Virus record (IMG/VR): IMGVR_UViG_3300042402_002711
Span: 1 to 53,405 of that record
Strand: one strand, 5' to 3'
From: a virus
Length of the DNA stretch: 53,405 nucleotides
Shown here: positions 40,320 to 50,595 of the stretch, piece by piece
Numbering within the stretch: the first letter of the stretch is position 1
How the letters are laid out: every line of letters starts with the position of its first letter
Made by a program: the position numbers and the translations under genes
The notes under the pieces: generated by a model
What the model was told of the DNA's origin: nothing
The model's database searches: none
Seen by the model: only the letters and a program-made list of their open reading frames with translations

Positions 40320-41200
40320 TAGTAGTTACCTTCCGAGAATGGATCTACTTCAGAGAAATCAATAATAGTTCTAGACTCTCTTCGTATGACATCGTTTGAG
40401 CCAAAAGGATCTGTGGTTATGTAATTTGCTGTATTTCCAAGATTTGCATCAACATTAGCCGTCGCACCAGACTCTGTGCCTTTGATAACTGACGCTATTA
40501 TTCCTGTTACGCTGCCAGAAACATCTTTGAGATATAGTGTGTTTGGTGACTGGCTTGACCAGTTTGTGACTGTTGCTGTAAATGATGCATCGGAGAGAGT
40601 TGCTCCAACATAAACAGTTTCGTTTGCCAAGAAAGATCCATAAACTCCACTGATGTCGATATAGGTGAGTTTTTCTTCTGCTTCGTCTTGAATTGTGTCT
40701 ATCTCTGTTATGCCTGTTTCGATGCTTTCCATTTCAAATTTGAATGTTTGAGCAGTTATTTCATAGCAAGCAAGTTGATTTCCTTGAAAGTAAGGAACCT
40801 GTTCTTCAACAAATATAATCTCCATAAGAAATCTTCCAAACTTTGGAGCGTATATAAGATCTCCTTCTCTTGGACGCTTTACATCGTTATACAAAGAAGA
40901 GACAACATCTTCAAACCTTCTTTTAGATACCGTTAATATCATTCTATCTTTGAGTTCAATTCCAAATCTAGAGTAGACATTGCTACCCTCTCTTCCTTCG
41001 TAATTCTTTACAAACATTTCAACTGTTGCAGAGTCTTTGAACTTGGAATTTTTGTCTTCTCCGAGAATATCATCTCTAGAGATAGATTCTCTAACGATAT
41101 ATGTGAAATCTTCTCCATATATCTTTATAGCCTCTATTGCGAGGTCTTCCATTAGACGCCGTTCAGAGTCTCTGTAGTTGAAATAAGAATTCTTTGCCAT
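40319..41200 (-). CDS. 14: Neck protein gp14
   Basis: 293 residues. SERRLMEDLAIEAIKIYGEDFTYIVRE, VEMFVKNYEGREG, FGIELKDRMILTVSKRRFED and RPREGDLIYAPKFGRFLMEI follow cyanophage-type gp14. It joins the head completion ring to the tail. The last third contains a beta-rich insert (YGSFLANETVYVGATLSDAS) that is not in T4 gp14 (256). Translationally coupled with gene 13 (TAATG). Confidence 0.9.
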   Translation of the reverse strand: MAKNSYFNYRDSERRLMEDLAIEAIKIYGEDFTYIVRESISRDDILGEDKNSKFKDSATVEMFVKNYEGREGSNVYSRFGIELKDRMILTVSKRRFEDVVSSLYNDVKRPREGDLIYAPKFGRFLMEIIFVEEQVPYFQGNQLACYEITAQTFKFEMESIETGITEIDTIQDEAEEKLTYIDISGVYGSFLANETVYVGATLSDASFTATVTNWSSQSPNTLYLKDVSGSVTGIIASVIKGTESGATANVDANLGNTANYITTDPFGSNDVIRRESRTIIDFSEVDPFSEGNY

Positions 41201-41961
41201 TATCCCACCATAAAGTCAGGAGGCAATTCATATTTTGCCTGAACCTGCTCTTCTATTTTATCAATAGCGGTTTGTGCCTCTTCTGCGACTTTCATACCAT
41301 CAAACTGCACACCGCCTGGAAGAAACACACCAGAGAATTTTGATAAGTTTTGTCCCCATTGTCTTTTGATAAGAGATGTTGTGTATTCTTTGAGCAATCT
41401 ATCGTTGTATATTTCAGTGTATTGCTCTGGATCTAGCACAACATAGGCTTCTATCATAAGATATTGCCCCGATGAAAGAACTTCGCTCCAATTTGTATCA
41501 AGTCTCAATTTATTTGTAACTCTACTAAAAGTGAATGCCTTTTCTGGTTCTAAATACTGTTGAACAAGAGAAACATATTGCTGTGCAATATCATAGTAGG
41601 CAAGATTAAAAGAACCATTTCTCAAACCAAAATAATCTTGAAGATGCATTTGGTATCTTGCATTAAACATATTTGATGCAGCAGATCCACTTTCACTAAA
41701 GGGAAATACTCTTAATATACTAATAATGCTATTATTGATATTTGCTGTAGAAATATACTGATTGTTTATGTCTGTTTGAGTTACCTGATATGGGAAAAAC
41801 ATTCTCTCAACACCATCAAAATGGTATTCGGCAAAGAATTGAAGGGCATCGTCAAGTCTGTCTTCTAGTTGTTCGTCATCAACATTTATCTGAATAACAG
41901 GATATCCCAGCCTTCTCAGGCAGTAGTCTTTTAGTGATTGTCTGGAATTTGGCTGTCCCAT
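41200..41961 (-). CDS. 13: Neck protein gp13
   Basis: 253 residues. RQSLKDYCLRRLGYPVIQIN, DDEQLEDRLDDALQFFAEYH and FDGVERMFFPYQV are the gp13 N-terminal signature, followed by FNLAYYDIAQQYVSLVQQYL. gp13 completes the filled head and binds gp14. AGGAGG lies just before the ATG and a TATACATA motif heads the unit 13-14-15-16-17. Confidence 0.92.
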   Translation of the reverse strand: MGQPNSRQSLKDYCLRRLGYPVIQINVDDEQLEDRLDDALQFFAEYHFDGVERMFFPYQVTQTDINNQYISTANINNSIISILRVFPFSESGSAASNMFNARYQMHLQDYFGLRNGSFNLAYYDIAQQYVSLVQQYLEPEKAFTFSRVTNKLRLDTNWSEVLSSGQYLMIEAYVVLDPEQYTEIYNDRLLKEYTTSLIKRQWGQNLSKFSGVFLPGGVQFDGMKVAEEAQTAIDKIEEQVQAKYELPPDFMVG

Positions 41962-41985
41962 GAACCCTCCTATTTCTCTTTATCT

Positions 41986-41993
41986 TATGTATA
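41986..41993 (-). promoter_or_regulatory. Late-promoter-like motif TATACATA before gene 13
   Basis: TATACATA in the 50-base gap upstream of gene 13, ending 24 bases before its ATG. It would begin the 13-14-15-16-17 transcript, whose genes otherwise overlap with no gaps. Confidence 0.5.
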
Positions 41994-42011
41994 AGAGGGT
42001 ATTTGTGAAAA

Positions 42012-42395
42012 TCAGCCCTCGGTTGCCTCTTCTATTGAATCAACAAAAAGGAAATCAAGCAACTTGTAAGCAGACAAAGGAAGACGAACGGTCATTCCTA
42101 GTTCTTTTACAGATATTTTGTTCCAATTTATTTCCACTTCTTTGTCCAAAAAATCAGAGAGTTCTTTCTCATAGAAAGGCTTCTTTTCATCTTCAACTTC
42201 GTATGCACCGTCTTCTTTCTTTTCCCCATAAAAGAGCAACAGTTCCTCTTGTTTTTTGGCAATCACTTCGTAGTGTTTGTTTACTTCGTCTATAAGCCGA
42301 GCCATTTCTGCTATATGTGAAACAAAATAAAATTGTTTTGCTAGAAATTCGAATGCGGGATGTGCTTGGAATATTCTTTCTAATTTCACTTTCAT
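42012..42395 (-). CDS. Small protein of unknown function in the neck/whisker region
   Basis: 127 residues from ATG 42395 (GTGAG upstream); the in-frame extension lies inside the preceding gene. It is helical at the N-terminus (VKLERIFQAHPAFEFLAKQF, IDEVNKHYEVIAKKQEELLL) and has an acidic linker. No family is recognised. It overlaps nothing and ends before the gene 13 promoter-like motif, the position that T4 gives to whisker or short fibre genes. Confidence 0.6.
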   Translation of the reverse strand: MKVKLERIFQAHPAFEFLAKQFYFVSHIAEMARLIDEVNKHYEVIAKKQEELLLFYGEKKEDGAYEVEDEKKPFYEKELSDFLDKEVEINWNKISVKELGMTVRLPLSAYKLLDFLFVDSIEEATEG

Positions 42396-42402
42396 ATTAA
42401 AC

Positions 42403-44055
42403 TCACAATCTGTAAAGGGTTTTATCTTGCGGTGATTCTGAAAAATTTTCACTGAAAACTATATCTTCAATTGAGCCTGTTTCTCCGTAAGCATCGTAGT
42501 TTGATAATCCATCGTTTTGACTTATGGTTGTTAGTCCTATGTGGAATTTTCTAAATCCAGCACCATAATCACCATATGTTATACCAAGAAATGCAAATTC
42601 ATAGTCTTGAGACTCATAAGGCAAAACGGATTCTGGTAGTCTTCCACGATATATAAGTGTTCCTTCAAGGCTACCTCTGTAACCAAAATTCGCATCAACA
42701 AAATCGCCTCCACCAAGACTCTTGGGATTTACTGTGACATATTCAATAGGAGGAATACCTATTCTTTGTCCCCATTCAAGCCATTGATTTCCAAAAGAAT
42801 AAGGTTCGCCGTTTGGAGTTCCTGATATTCTGATTTTGCCTGAATCACGGGCTTCCCAATTCTTGAATTCTGGAACCGATATCGCAATGACATTTTCACT
42901 ACCATATCCCACTCCATAAGCCCAATTTGGACCATATTTATAGGGTTTAGCACCTGTTACTCCTAGATTTTTAAGGTACTGCCCATCTATGGTAAGAAAA
43001 GCGGCTAGATCTGTTGGCTTTGGTATACCATCAAAATCAAAATACTGTTCAAATTTATCTAGACCACCTATTCCGTCAACATCTGTTAGTTGGTCTATGA
43101 CTATTTGATTGTCGGCAAAAGGCATGGTGTCTAATCCGTGCATTCCGCCATCGACACACATACACCTCTGTCTGATATCTTCAACACCAGGAACTACTTG
43201 ATAAATTTCTGATGCTGTGAATCCGGGTATGCTTGCTTTTCTTGCATAGTTGTTGATAATGTCTCTAGAAAGTTCAGCAAATTCACCTTCACCATACTGA
43301 AACTCATCCCCATAGTCTCGAACTGTTATCTCAAGGGTTTCTTGTGCAAATGCCAGTGTAGAGACAATATTATTTTTTAGTGCTACTCCTGCGGTAACAG
43401 ATCCAGCAAATTTTATGAGTGCATAAGTCAATAGAGCAGACTCTTTGCTTCCCTGTATTACATCGTCTAGATCTGCAATAGCATCTTTATAGTCTTCATA
43501 TTCTTGCTCGGATACAACACCGTTGAATGTCCAGTTTGGGGGATCACCAGAAGTCGATAGTGTTATACTATTTGGAACTCCAATTTCAAGGAGTCTTTGT
43601 CTTGCTGTTAGAATTGATTCGGCTCCCGTAGTGATGGTTCCGATAGCATTTCTTAAACCAAATATTCCTGGTTCTCCTGTCCAAAGAGTGTATAGATCAA
43701 GAGAATACTGTATTCCTTGAAAATCTCGGTCACAAAGATGATACGAGCAATCACACTCTTGGAAAGATGTTCTTGAATAGTTGTCTGGTCTAGCAACAAG
43801 CGAACCGTCTGCTTTTCTTGCTTTTACAAAATTGAAATCCCAAGGATTAACACATATACCAAGAGTTTTTCCTCCAATATCTCTTGTTATGAAATTGGAA
43901 GCAAAGGTTCCAATAAAGTTCTGACTCAAAGAGCCAGCACCAACAGCAAAAGAAGAGTACTGTGTTGCCCATGTTATACCATTTTCGAAACTTGGTGCGT
44001 ATTCGATATCAGGTATGTCTATTGGCTGCGGGTTGAAGTCTCCACCTAGTCCCAT
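42403..44055 (-). CDS. Unknown structural protein in the baseplate/whisker region
   Basis: 550 residues starting on the stop of the neighbouring giant gene (TAATG) with GAGGAG upstream. It looks like a soluble structural protein: short N-terminus (GLGGDFNPQPIDIPDIEYAP), a Cys-rich patch (QECDCSYHLCDRD) near residue 100, a helical middle, then MCVDGGMHGLDTMPF and a Gly/Tyr-rich C-terminal half. No enzyme motif or repeat is obvious. Translational coupling to the beta-helix protein suggests they assemble together. Function is unknown. Confidence 0.65.
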   Translation of the reverse strand: MGLGGDFNPQPIDIPDIEYAPSFENGITWATQYSSFAVGAGSLSQNFIGTFASNFITRDIGGKTLGICVNPWDFNFVKARKADGSLVARPDNYSRTSFQECDCSYHLCDRDFQGIQYSLDLYTLWTGEPGIFGLRNAIGTITTGAESILTARQRLLEIGVPNSITLSTSGDPPNWTFNGVVSEQEYEDYKDAIADLDDVIQGSKESALLTYALIKFAGSVTAGVALKNNIVSTLAFAQETLEITVRDYGDEFQYGEGEFAELSRDIINNYARKASIPGFTASEIYQVVPGVEDIRQRCMCVDGGMHGLDTMPFADNQIVIDQLTDVDGIGGLDKFEQYFDFDGIPKPTDLAAFLTIDGQYLKNLGVTGAKPYKYGPNWAYGVGYGSENVIAISVPEFKNWEARDSGKIRISGTPNGEPYSFGNQWLEWGQRIGIPPIEYVTVNPKSLGGGDFVDANFGYRGSLEGTLIYRGRLPESVLPYESQDYEFAFLGITYGDYGAGFRKFHIGLTTISQNDGLSNYDAYGETGSIEDIVFSENFSESPQDKTLYRL

Positions 44056-47000
44056 TAGAACTCCTCTGTTGGTACAAAACTATCTGTTGGGAAAGAGCCT
44101 CTAGTTCCAGACCAGCCGTAAATAAAGAACTCTCCGTATTTCTTGCTATTGTATCTAGAAATAGTGTTGTCTGCGACAATTGTTGAGTCTGTTTCTGCTG
44201 CAAATCCAGATCCTGCATTCAATTCTGCTATTGTGCTATTGCATTCGTGGTAGAACAAGTGAAGCCCATGTGTTGGGTTGTTGTTTACCGTTGCGGAGGC
44301 TCTAGGAAGGTGTCCTGTTCCTTCTGGACCAAATACTGTAACTTGAAATAGATTTGGTGGAAGAGCAGAGTAAATACCATAATAGTCTCCGATAAGATTA
44401 GATCCTAATCCTTCAGATGCCTTTATCAGTTCGTTTCTCCAATTTGCCCATCGGGATGAATTTGCTCCTGCAAATATAACAGACTTCTGTTGAGCAAGGA
44501 AACCCTCACCATCGTTTGATCGAGATATAAACTCATAAGCCTTTATTGTTGCTCTACTCTTCGCCAGAACACCATGTCCTCCATTCCATATAGAACGACT
44601 TCTGTGGCAAACAAGAATACCATTGTTTGCACAACAATAACCAATTCCACCATTGAAAAGAGAGAAAGTGTTTGTTGCTTTCATATAGGAATTGAACTCA
44701 CAGACATATCCATGAGAAAACCCACTACATGATAAAGAATTAGAACAGTCCATAGATGAATTTGCTATGGTTAGATAATTTGCTTTTTTGCTACCACTGC
44801 TGACAGTTCTTCTTGCATTGATATGCGATTTTATTGTACTTTCTATTCCTATGCCACAAGCGGTAACAACGGCACCAGGATCTATAGGTGAGAAGAAATC
44901 TCCATTGTAAGGATCGGTTGAAGCACCAAGATCCGCCAAGAGATTGATTAGTGATTGATTTCTTGCAGATATACCACAACCAAAAGAAGACACGGCAATA
45001 TTTGATGCATTTACAACAGATTCTCCATCGGCTAAAAGACCGTAGAATCTTTCTTGTGGTGTTTCGTTTATCGACACCAAGCAAATATCTTTTAGTATGG
45101 CGAGTTTTGTTTTGCTCTTTACGCAGATTCCGTTCTTATTGAATCTCAACACCGACTTATAGCACTTTGCACGAAGATTTATTGTTTGATCTCCATACAT
45201 GAAATCTACATTTTTTGCAAGATTTTCTGAAGACAGTAAAGAGTCATTTTTTGTTGTTGCAGAATCACTTGGTGGTATTTCTGTATCTCGTTCATAACCA
45301 AAAGAGTACCTATCAAATATAAAAGACCCCATAGCAGATGGATCGACTCCTGAACCTGGTGGGTTGATTGTTCCATCTTCCGAAGGTCCTGCTCCATTGA
45401 TAATGTCACCCGAGGCAAAGGAATTTACTGATCCTGTGTACCAAACACTACCCATAGATCCACGATTGCTTAATGTATATCCAGAGGGAACTTGTTCTCC
45501 TACAGCAAGACCTGATGTTATCTCGTAAGACTGAACATCAAGCCATACAAGATTCTTAGAGGCTGTTCTTTCATTAGAAAAAGCACCAGATGCTCCATCA
45601 AGCACAGAGTTAAATTTGGTTTCAGAGTTTCCAACATACTTTGGAGCAGCCTGTCCGAAGAGACGGTGGTATCCGCCTAGATCAGAAAGATCAACAAGGG
45701 AAGGGATGTACGAGCCATTTTTACCTTCTGGTGTGCTTGCAAACTTATGCTTGTACCAACCTTGGGGAGTGATATATCCACAGAAGAAAGGGCTTTGGTT
45801 TCCTTTCTTCGCCCAACGATCTAGTTGTGCTCCATTTGCTGCACCATTGTCGTTGTACCAACTGCGTATTCTTTTGAGAAGTGTTGGTTGGTATAATTGA
45901 CCATTTACTGGTGGATACAGATTGTAGTATCTAAGCAGAACAGAGAATCTATTAGGATCTGCATAATCGGAAGGATAAGAAGAGGTATCTGTTGGTGCTC
46001 CTCCCCTAATAGGATCACGGACTGCACCACTCTCGAATGGACCAAATCCATACCCTGGATGGTTATCTTCATCCCAAGAGGGAACGCCTTCAATTGTGCT
46101 CGCTCCACTTAACAAATAGTCTCTTACTTTTTTAGCAGCATTAGTTATTGCATCAACAGTAATAAACGGATCTGAAGAATTGCCAAAGTAAAAGGGAAGA
46201 TCATTTTCTATTCCTAGATCATCTATCATCTTCTTATAGAAGTAAGTTGCAATTCTGTTTGCCACTATTACACGATTGTACCCTGTTAGAGTTTTATCGT
46301 TCCAAAGAACAGTTGCGCTTCGTGCTTCTACTCTTGTTCTTGGATCAATTACTTTTCCATCCAATGGAGTAAGGCTGAACCGAAAACCACGAACCATGAT
46401 ATCGACTATTTCTATTTGCTGAACAGCACTAGCATAATAGAATTGCTCGTATCCATTACTTTCAAGTGTATCGGGATTAGAAAGCATATCTGCCCCATAG
46501 AAAATTGGAGGTATGATATTGTTTCCTCTTGCTTGATTCGGTGAATTTCCTGCACCAGCAGCATAAGTAAACAGAGGCTTTCCATTCTGTGTGCCTAGTG
46601 TGTTGAAGAATGGGACTTGCTCTAGTCTTTTGTATGTGTGGTTGTCACTCTTTATGTGAAGAGTTACTGCTCCGACCTTTAGTCCTTCAGGGTAAAATAT
46701 CTCTGTTTTTGTTGTGGAGTGGTTTTCGATGTGTTCTATAGTTGGACTCACATCAACTACTTCGTGAACACCAACAATCATCTTTCCACGAATAGATTCA
46801 ACATAACAACTTCCAGGATTTATAGAGCGTGTTGCCGATGCTCTTATGTTATTTCTTATCCAATAATAAGAAGGATTTTGCTTCTTTAAAATAAGATGAT
46901 CGTATACAGATAAATAATCACCGATATTGATTTTATCTTGATTTGTTACTAGTATCTGACAGTAGTATCCGTCACGGTCTTGTGCTTTGTCGAAGTAACT

Positions 47001-47339
47001 TATGGCGACCACTTCATGGTCTGTCGGTTTTGTTCCTTTGATTTTGAGTCTTTTAGCAACATCAAAATCAATATCTATTTGCTCTTCTTCAAAATACTTT
47101 TTAGATATGAAGCCTTTTCTGTCTGTTTTACTTGAACCTAATTGTATTGTTACTTTATTATTTTTACCGATTTGTTTATTGCGAACAACATCAACTGCTT
47201 TTCCTAAAGATCTAAAAGGACTATCGGAGGAGCCACTATTGGTTTCGTCATTTCCTTCAACAGAAACCCAAAGAGTCAGATCTTCGTTTATGAACGGTAC
47301 ATCATCTGGATCATCTAAAAACTGTAGATTTTTTGACAT
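44055..47339 (-). CDS. Giant beta-helix structural protein 1
   Basis: 1094 residues. The N-terminal ~200 residues (WVSVEGNDETNSGSSDSPFR, IKGTKPTDHEVVAISYFD, KINIGDYLSVYDH, KMIVGVHEVVDV) are shared with the next gene upstream. Residues ~700-950 show short Ser/Asn/Gly-rich beta repeats (GISARNQSLINLLADLG, GHGVLAKSRATIKAYEFISR) typical of right-handed parallel beta-helices found in phage fibres and tail spikes. It probably is a baseplate wedge or fibre protein. No catalytic residues are evident. Confidence 0.75.
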   Translation of the reverse strand: MSKNLQFLDDPDDVPFINEDLTLWVSVEGNDETNSGSSDSPFRSLGKAVDVVRNKQIGKNNKVTIQLGSSKTDRKGFISKKYFEEEQIDIDFDVAKRLKIKGTKPTDHEVVAISYFDKAQDRDGYYCQILVTNQDKINIGDYLSVYDHLILKKQNPSYYWIRNNIRASATRSINPGSCYVESIRGKMIVGVHEVVDVSPTIEHIENHSTTKTEIFYPEGLKVGAVTLHIKSDNHTYKRLEQVPFFNTLGTQNGKPLFTYAAGAGNSPNQARGNNIIPPIFYGADMLSNPDTLESNGYEQFYYASAVQQIEIVDIMVRGFRFSLTPLDGKVIDPRTRVEARSATVLWNDKTLTGYNRVIVANRIATYFYKKMIDDLGIENDLPFYFGNSSDPFITVDAITNAAKKVRDYLLSGASTIEGVPSWDEDNHPGYGFGPFESGAVRDPIRGGAPTDTSSYPSDYADPNRFSVLLRYYNLYPPVNGQLYQPTLLKRIRSWYNDNGAANGAQLDRWAKKGNQSPFFCGYITPQGWYKHKFASTPEGKNGSYIPSLVDLSDLGGYHRLFGQAAPKYVGNSETKFNSVLDGASGAFSNERTASKNLVWLDVQSYEITSGLAVGEQVPSGYTLSNRGSMGSVWYTGSVNSFASGDIINGAGPSEDGTINPPGSGVDPSAMGSFIFDRYSFGYERDTEIPPSDSATTKNDSLLSSENLAKNVDFMYGDQTINLRAKCYKSVLRFNKNGICVKSKTKLAILKDICLVSINETPQERFYGLLADGESVVNASNIAVSSFGCGISARNQSLINLLADLGASTDPYNGDFFSPIDPGAVVTACGIGIESTIKSHINARRTVSSGSKKANYLTIANSSMDCSNSLSCSGFSHGYVCEFNSYMKATNTFSLFNGGIGYCCANNGILVCHRSRSIWNGGHGVLAKSRATIKAYEFISRSNDGEGFLAQQKSVIFAGANSSRWANWRNELIKASEGLGSNLIGDYYGIYSALPPNLFQVTVFGPEGTGHLPRASATVNNNPTHGLHLFYHECNSTIAELNAGSGFAAETDSTIVADNTISRYNSKKYGEFFIYGWSGTRGSFPTDSFVPTEEF

Positions 47340-47352
47340 TATTTACTCCCGT

Positions 47353-50300
47353 TCAATATGTAGGATATCCGTTTTCAGATGTTAGATCGTTTGTTCCGCT
47401 AGACTGCTGCGGAGTGCTTGATGTATTATTAATGATTATTTGAGATACAGTGACTCCTACAGAACTTGTCAATGCTCCAGTTTCTGGATCAACATTTCCA
47501 AGATTCAAGACATATCGGCTATTGTTGACAAAACCTGTTTGTGCAACAGGATCGAAAAGTTCTGCTGCACTGAGGAAATCATCAGATGAATATCGAACAG
47601 CGAATTTTGCATCTCTTGGGTCTAGAGATCCTGCTCCTTGATTACCAAATACACCACTCTCTAGAGCAACTTGATCTGTTATGACAAGTTCGCTTCCGTT
47701 TTTGTTTCCTGCGTATCCTATCAGAGTTGCTGGTTTTATAAGACCAGAACCTAAAACAGATCCACGGTATAGAGGCTGTATTCTTACTCCTGTTCTAATA
47801 TCGTAATAACCAAAATTGGCAATTCTTCCTGCAAAGGCAATCTTTGCAGAATCTCTTATCTCAACATCGTAGTTTGGAAGAATAAGATTCAGTGGTCTTT
47901 GTGGGGTTGTATAAGCAGTATTACTAGAAACACAAATGGTGTTCAGAACAAGAGAAGATGTGTCAGCAGTGCAAGCCAGAACCTCTTGATTTATTCCAAA
48001 AGTTTCTTGAGCATTTCCTGTTGCACCCTCTACTATTTGTGCAGCGGTGTTTGTGCTTTTACAGACATTATAGCCTGTTGGAACTGACCCACCGAAACTT
48101 CCTGGAACAGATTCTCCAGCAGAAAAACCTAAACCAAAAACAAGGCAAGCGGGCAGATATCCCTTGCAGGCTAATATCTTTCCTATGGTCAAACCGCTTT
48201 CAGCACCGTAAGCAGTTGAAAGAAGTCCAGTTATTTTTTGATAACGGCTCTTTGATGCTGGTATTTGTCCAGTTAGCCCAACAGAATCTGCATAGGGTAT
48301 GCATAATGATGCAACAGGTGTATCTTTTACAAGAATATCATCCATAACATCGTCAATATCTGTTCCATTTTCGATGTAGGCTGCATCGTCGCAATACCGA
48401 TATCCAGAGTCACAGGTAGATCCTGCTGACGCTCCACCGTAGCAATAACCAACTGTAGGTGAGTAAACACAATTGACACTCTTTAGTTTGCCCAACTCCC
48501 CGCCAAGTCTAGAATTGTTATATGTTTCAAAGAAAGATGCATTAATAAAAGAGTCTGTTGAAGAGGCAAGACCAGATATTCCATTGAACTTTGATTGGGA
48601 TATATTTGTTGGATTTTCAAAATTATAGTAAGGTTCTGTATATCCAAAGTACAAATCCCATTCTATTGGTTCTTTTGCAGAATCGCCACAAACAATCGTT
48701 GACATATCGTTTGCTACTATTCCATCTTTTCTGTTTGAAGACGCTATGATATCGAATGCTCTTATTTCTCCCGAAGAAAACGCATGAACACCATTTCCAT
48801 AGTTATAACAAGCCCTTCCAGAGTTTATTGTAAGAAGACTTCCATTAGAGCAGAAATAACCATCAGAACCATTAAAGCAAGAGAACGAAGAGTCTCCGTT
48901 AATAAAACTCTTTGAAACAGCAACTATTCCATATTTAGAAGAGCAAGTGGAAATAGAAGCATAGGCATTGATGTATGAATTCTCTGAAGAATAGTAGTTT
49001 GCAAACTGATTTCCAGCCGCAACTGTTCTCGGAGCATTTATATTTGAATGGTTTCTTGACTCGAATCCAGTATAGTTGCAGCAAGAGAATGCTCCAACCT
49101 CTCTAAACACTTCTGGATCGGAAAACTTGTCAGCCAAAACATTTATGCTAGACTTGTTATTTGCAAAGAATCCGGCTCCTTTGAGGAAGCCTATTGCACC
49201 AACTTGATGTAGATTTACAGATGAACTGTTCTCAACACGAACTCCATGTCCACGACTTCCGGACTTGGACACTAATAGAATGTTCTTCAGTTCTGGTGGT
49301 TTATTTGCATTTGCTATAACAAATCCATCAGATGTGCACTCAATTATAGTCTTAAATCCCTTTGCTCTGAAATCATTAGTATCTCTGTAATTTCTTATAG
49401 ATGTGTTTAGACCTGTTGTCTGTGCAAGCCGTGAGTACTGCTCCCAAGAATCTCCAAGAGGCTCTTCGTTGTTTGTCGAGTCAAGATACATTCCTGTCAA
49501 ACCAACTCTATTTGGAATTATAGTGTTTATTCCTAAATTATTGAGAACAGGAATATACAGGGTATTGTCGTGATTGCTTATATCTGTGAAAAATGTTGTT
49601 GGTTCTTTATCAAGATCATATGTTGCACCATATCCAAATTCTACTGCAACTCTATAGCCAGGAAGAGAAGCAGAATCCCCTGACACTCCTGATGTTAATC
49701 CAGAGAAGAAAAGAGGATCTTGAAGAACAGTCGAAGAACCGTATCCTTGTTCATATCTTCCTACAATTCCTTGTGGAGTCAAGTATGCTCTTCTTGCAAA
49801 TGTGGCAACATATTCAACCAATCCCATTGTATATGTGGGATTTGGATTTTTGATTTGAACAGTAACATAATCAACTTTATTACTAGGATTTGCGTTAACA
49901 TTCAAGTCAGAAACAGTTCTTGAATCCAAATCAATTTTGTCTACTATCTTATGGACTCCAATAATAAGAGATGCTCTTAATTTTTCGGCTGTTACTGGAT
50001 ATGGTGTTGCGAATTGTCTTCCATTAGTAGTATCTCTGAACTGAAAGAAAGACGGATTAAGATACTTTTGATATCTGTTATCATAAACAGCAAGATACTC
50101 TCCTATTTTGAGACTATTTCCATTACTTACTATCAACTGTGCATAGAATCCATTTTCAGCAGCAAGAGTTGTTCCTGTGTAGTATTCTCCCTCTATCTTT
50201 ATTTTTCCGTGATCGACGGCATCATAGTAAGAGACACCCAATACAGAGTGATCCGTTGGTGCTTCACCCTCAATAACTAGTCTGTCTGAAACAGGGTGGT

Positions 50301-50580
50301 CAACAACAACAGGATTCAAGAAACGATGATATCCTGGTTGCACTCTTGCGTCTATTTTAGAACCTGTTATACCAGATAATTTGATTGTTATTTTTACTTC
50401 ATCATCTATAAATTGGTCATTTAGAGAGTTAAGAGTTTCTTGTATGAGGATATTTGAAGCGGTTTCTCCAACTTCAATTGTCTCATATGGAGAAGAAATA
50501 GGCGTGCCGACAGACAGTTTCTTATAAAAACTGCTGTCTAGATTTGATACATCGAAGTTGAAACCAGAAGAATTTGCCAT
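47353..50580 (-). CDS. Giant beta-helix structural protein 2
   Basis: 1075 residues from ATG 50580 (GGAG upstream; an earlier ATG overlaps the previous stop). It shares its N-terminal domain with the downstream giant (EGEAPTDHSVLGVSYYDAVD, LKIGEYLAVYDN, ASLIIGVHKIVDK) and contains the same kind of beta-helix repeats near residues 440-680 (GIVAVSKSFINGDSSFSCFN, GNGVHAFSSGEIRAFDI). The C-terminal third is different, with Cys-containing loops (AGSTCDSGYRYCDDA). It is a paralogue that probably arose by duplication. A baseplate or fibre role is inferred from size and place. Confidence 0.75.
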   Translation of the reverse strand: MANSSGFNFDVSNLDSSFYKKLSVGTPISSPYETIEVGETASNILIQETLNSLNDQFIDDEVKITIKLSGITGSKIDARVQPGYHRFLNPVVVDHPVSDRLVIEGEAPTDHSVLGVSYYDAVDHGKIKIEGEYYTGTTLAAENGFYAQLIVSNGNSLKIGEYLAVYDNRYQKYLNPSFFQFRDTTNGRQFATPYPVTAEKLRASLIIGVHKIVDKIDLDSRTVSDLNVNANPSNKVDYVTVQIKNPNPTYTMGLVEYVATFARRAYLTPQGIVGRYEQGYGSSTVLQDPLFFSGLTSGVSGDSASLPGYRVAVEFGYGATYDLDKEPTTFFTDISNHDNTLYIPVLNNLGINTIIPNRVGLTGMYLDSTNNEEPLGDSWEQYSRLAQTTGLNTSIRNYRDTNDFRAKGFKTIIECTSDGFVIANANKPPELKNILLVSKSGSRGHGVRVENSSSVNLHQVGAIGFLKGAGFFANNKSSINVLADKFSDPEVFREVGAFSCCNYTGFESRNHSNINAPRTVAAGNQFANYYSSENSYINAYASISTCSSKYGIVAVSKSFINGDSSFSCFNGSDGYFCSNGSLLTINSGRACYNYGNGVHAFSSGEIRAFDIIASSNRKDGIVANDMSTIVCGDSAKEPIEWDLYFGYTEPYYNFENPTNISQSKFNGISGLASSTDSFINASFFETYNNSRLGGELGKLKSVNCVYSPTVGYCYGGASAGSTCDSGYRYCDDAAYIENGTDIDDVMDDILVKDTPVASLCIPYADSVGLTGQIPASKSRYQKITGLLSTAYGAESGLTIGKILACKGYLPACLVFGLGFSAGESVPGSFGGSVPTGYNVCKSTNTAAQIVEGATGNAQETFGINQEVLACTADTSSLVLNTICVSSNTAYTTPQRPLNLILPNYDVEIRDSAKIAFAGRIANFGYYDIRTGVRIQPLYRGSVLGSGLIKPATLIGYAGNKNGSELVITDQVALESGVFGNQGAGSLDPRDAKFAVRYSSDDFLSAAELFDPVAQTGFVNNSRYVLNLGNVDPETGALTSSVGVTVSQIIINNTSSTPQQSSGTNDLTSENGYPTY
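47357..47364 (-). promoter_or_regulatory. CCTACATA motif before giant beta-helix gene 1
   Basis: CCTACATA ends 17 bases before ATG 47339 but overlaps the last codons of the upstream gene (Pro-Thr-Tyr), so it may be coding coincidence. Listed because it matches the recurring motif. Confidence 0.2.
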
Positions 50581-50595
50581 ATTTTCTCCATCCAA

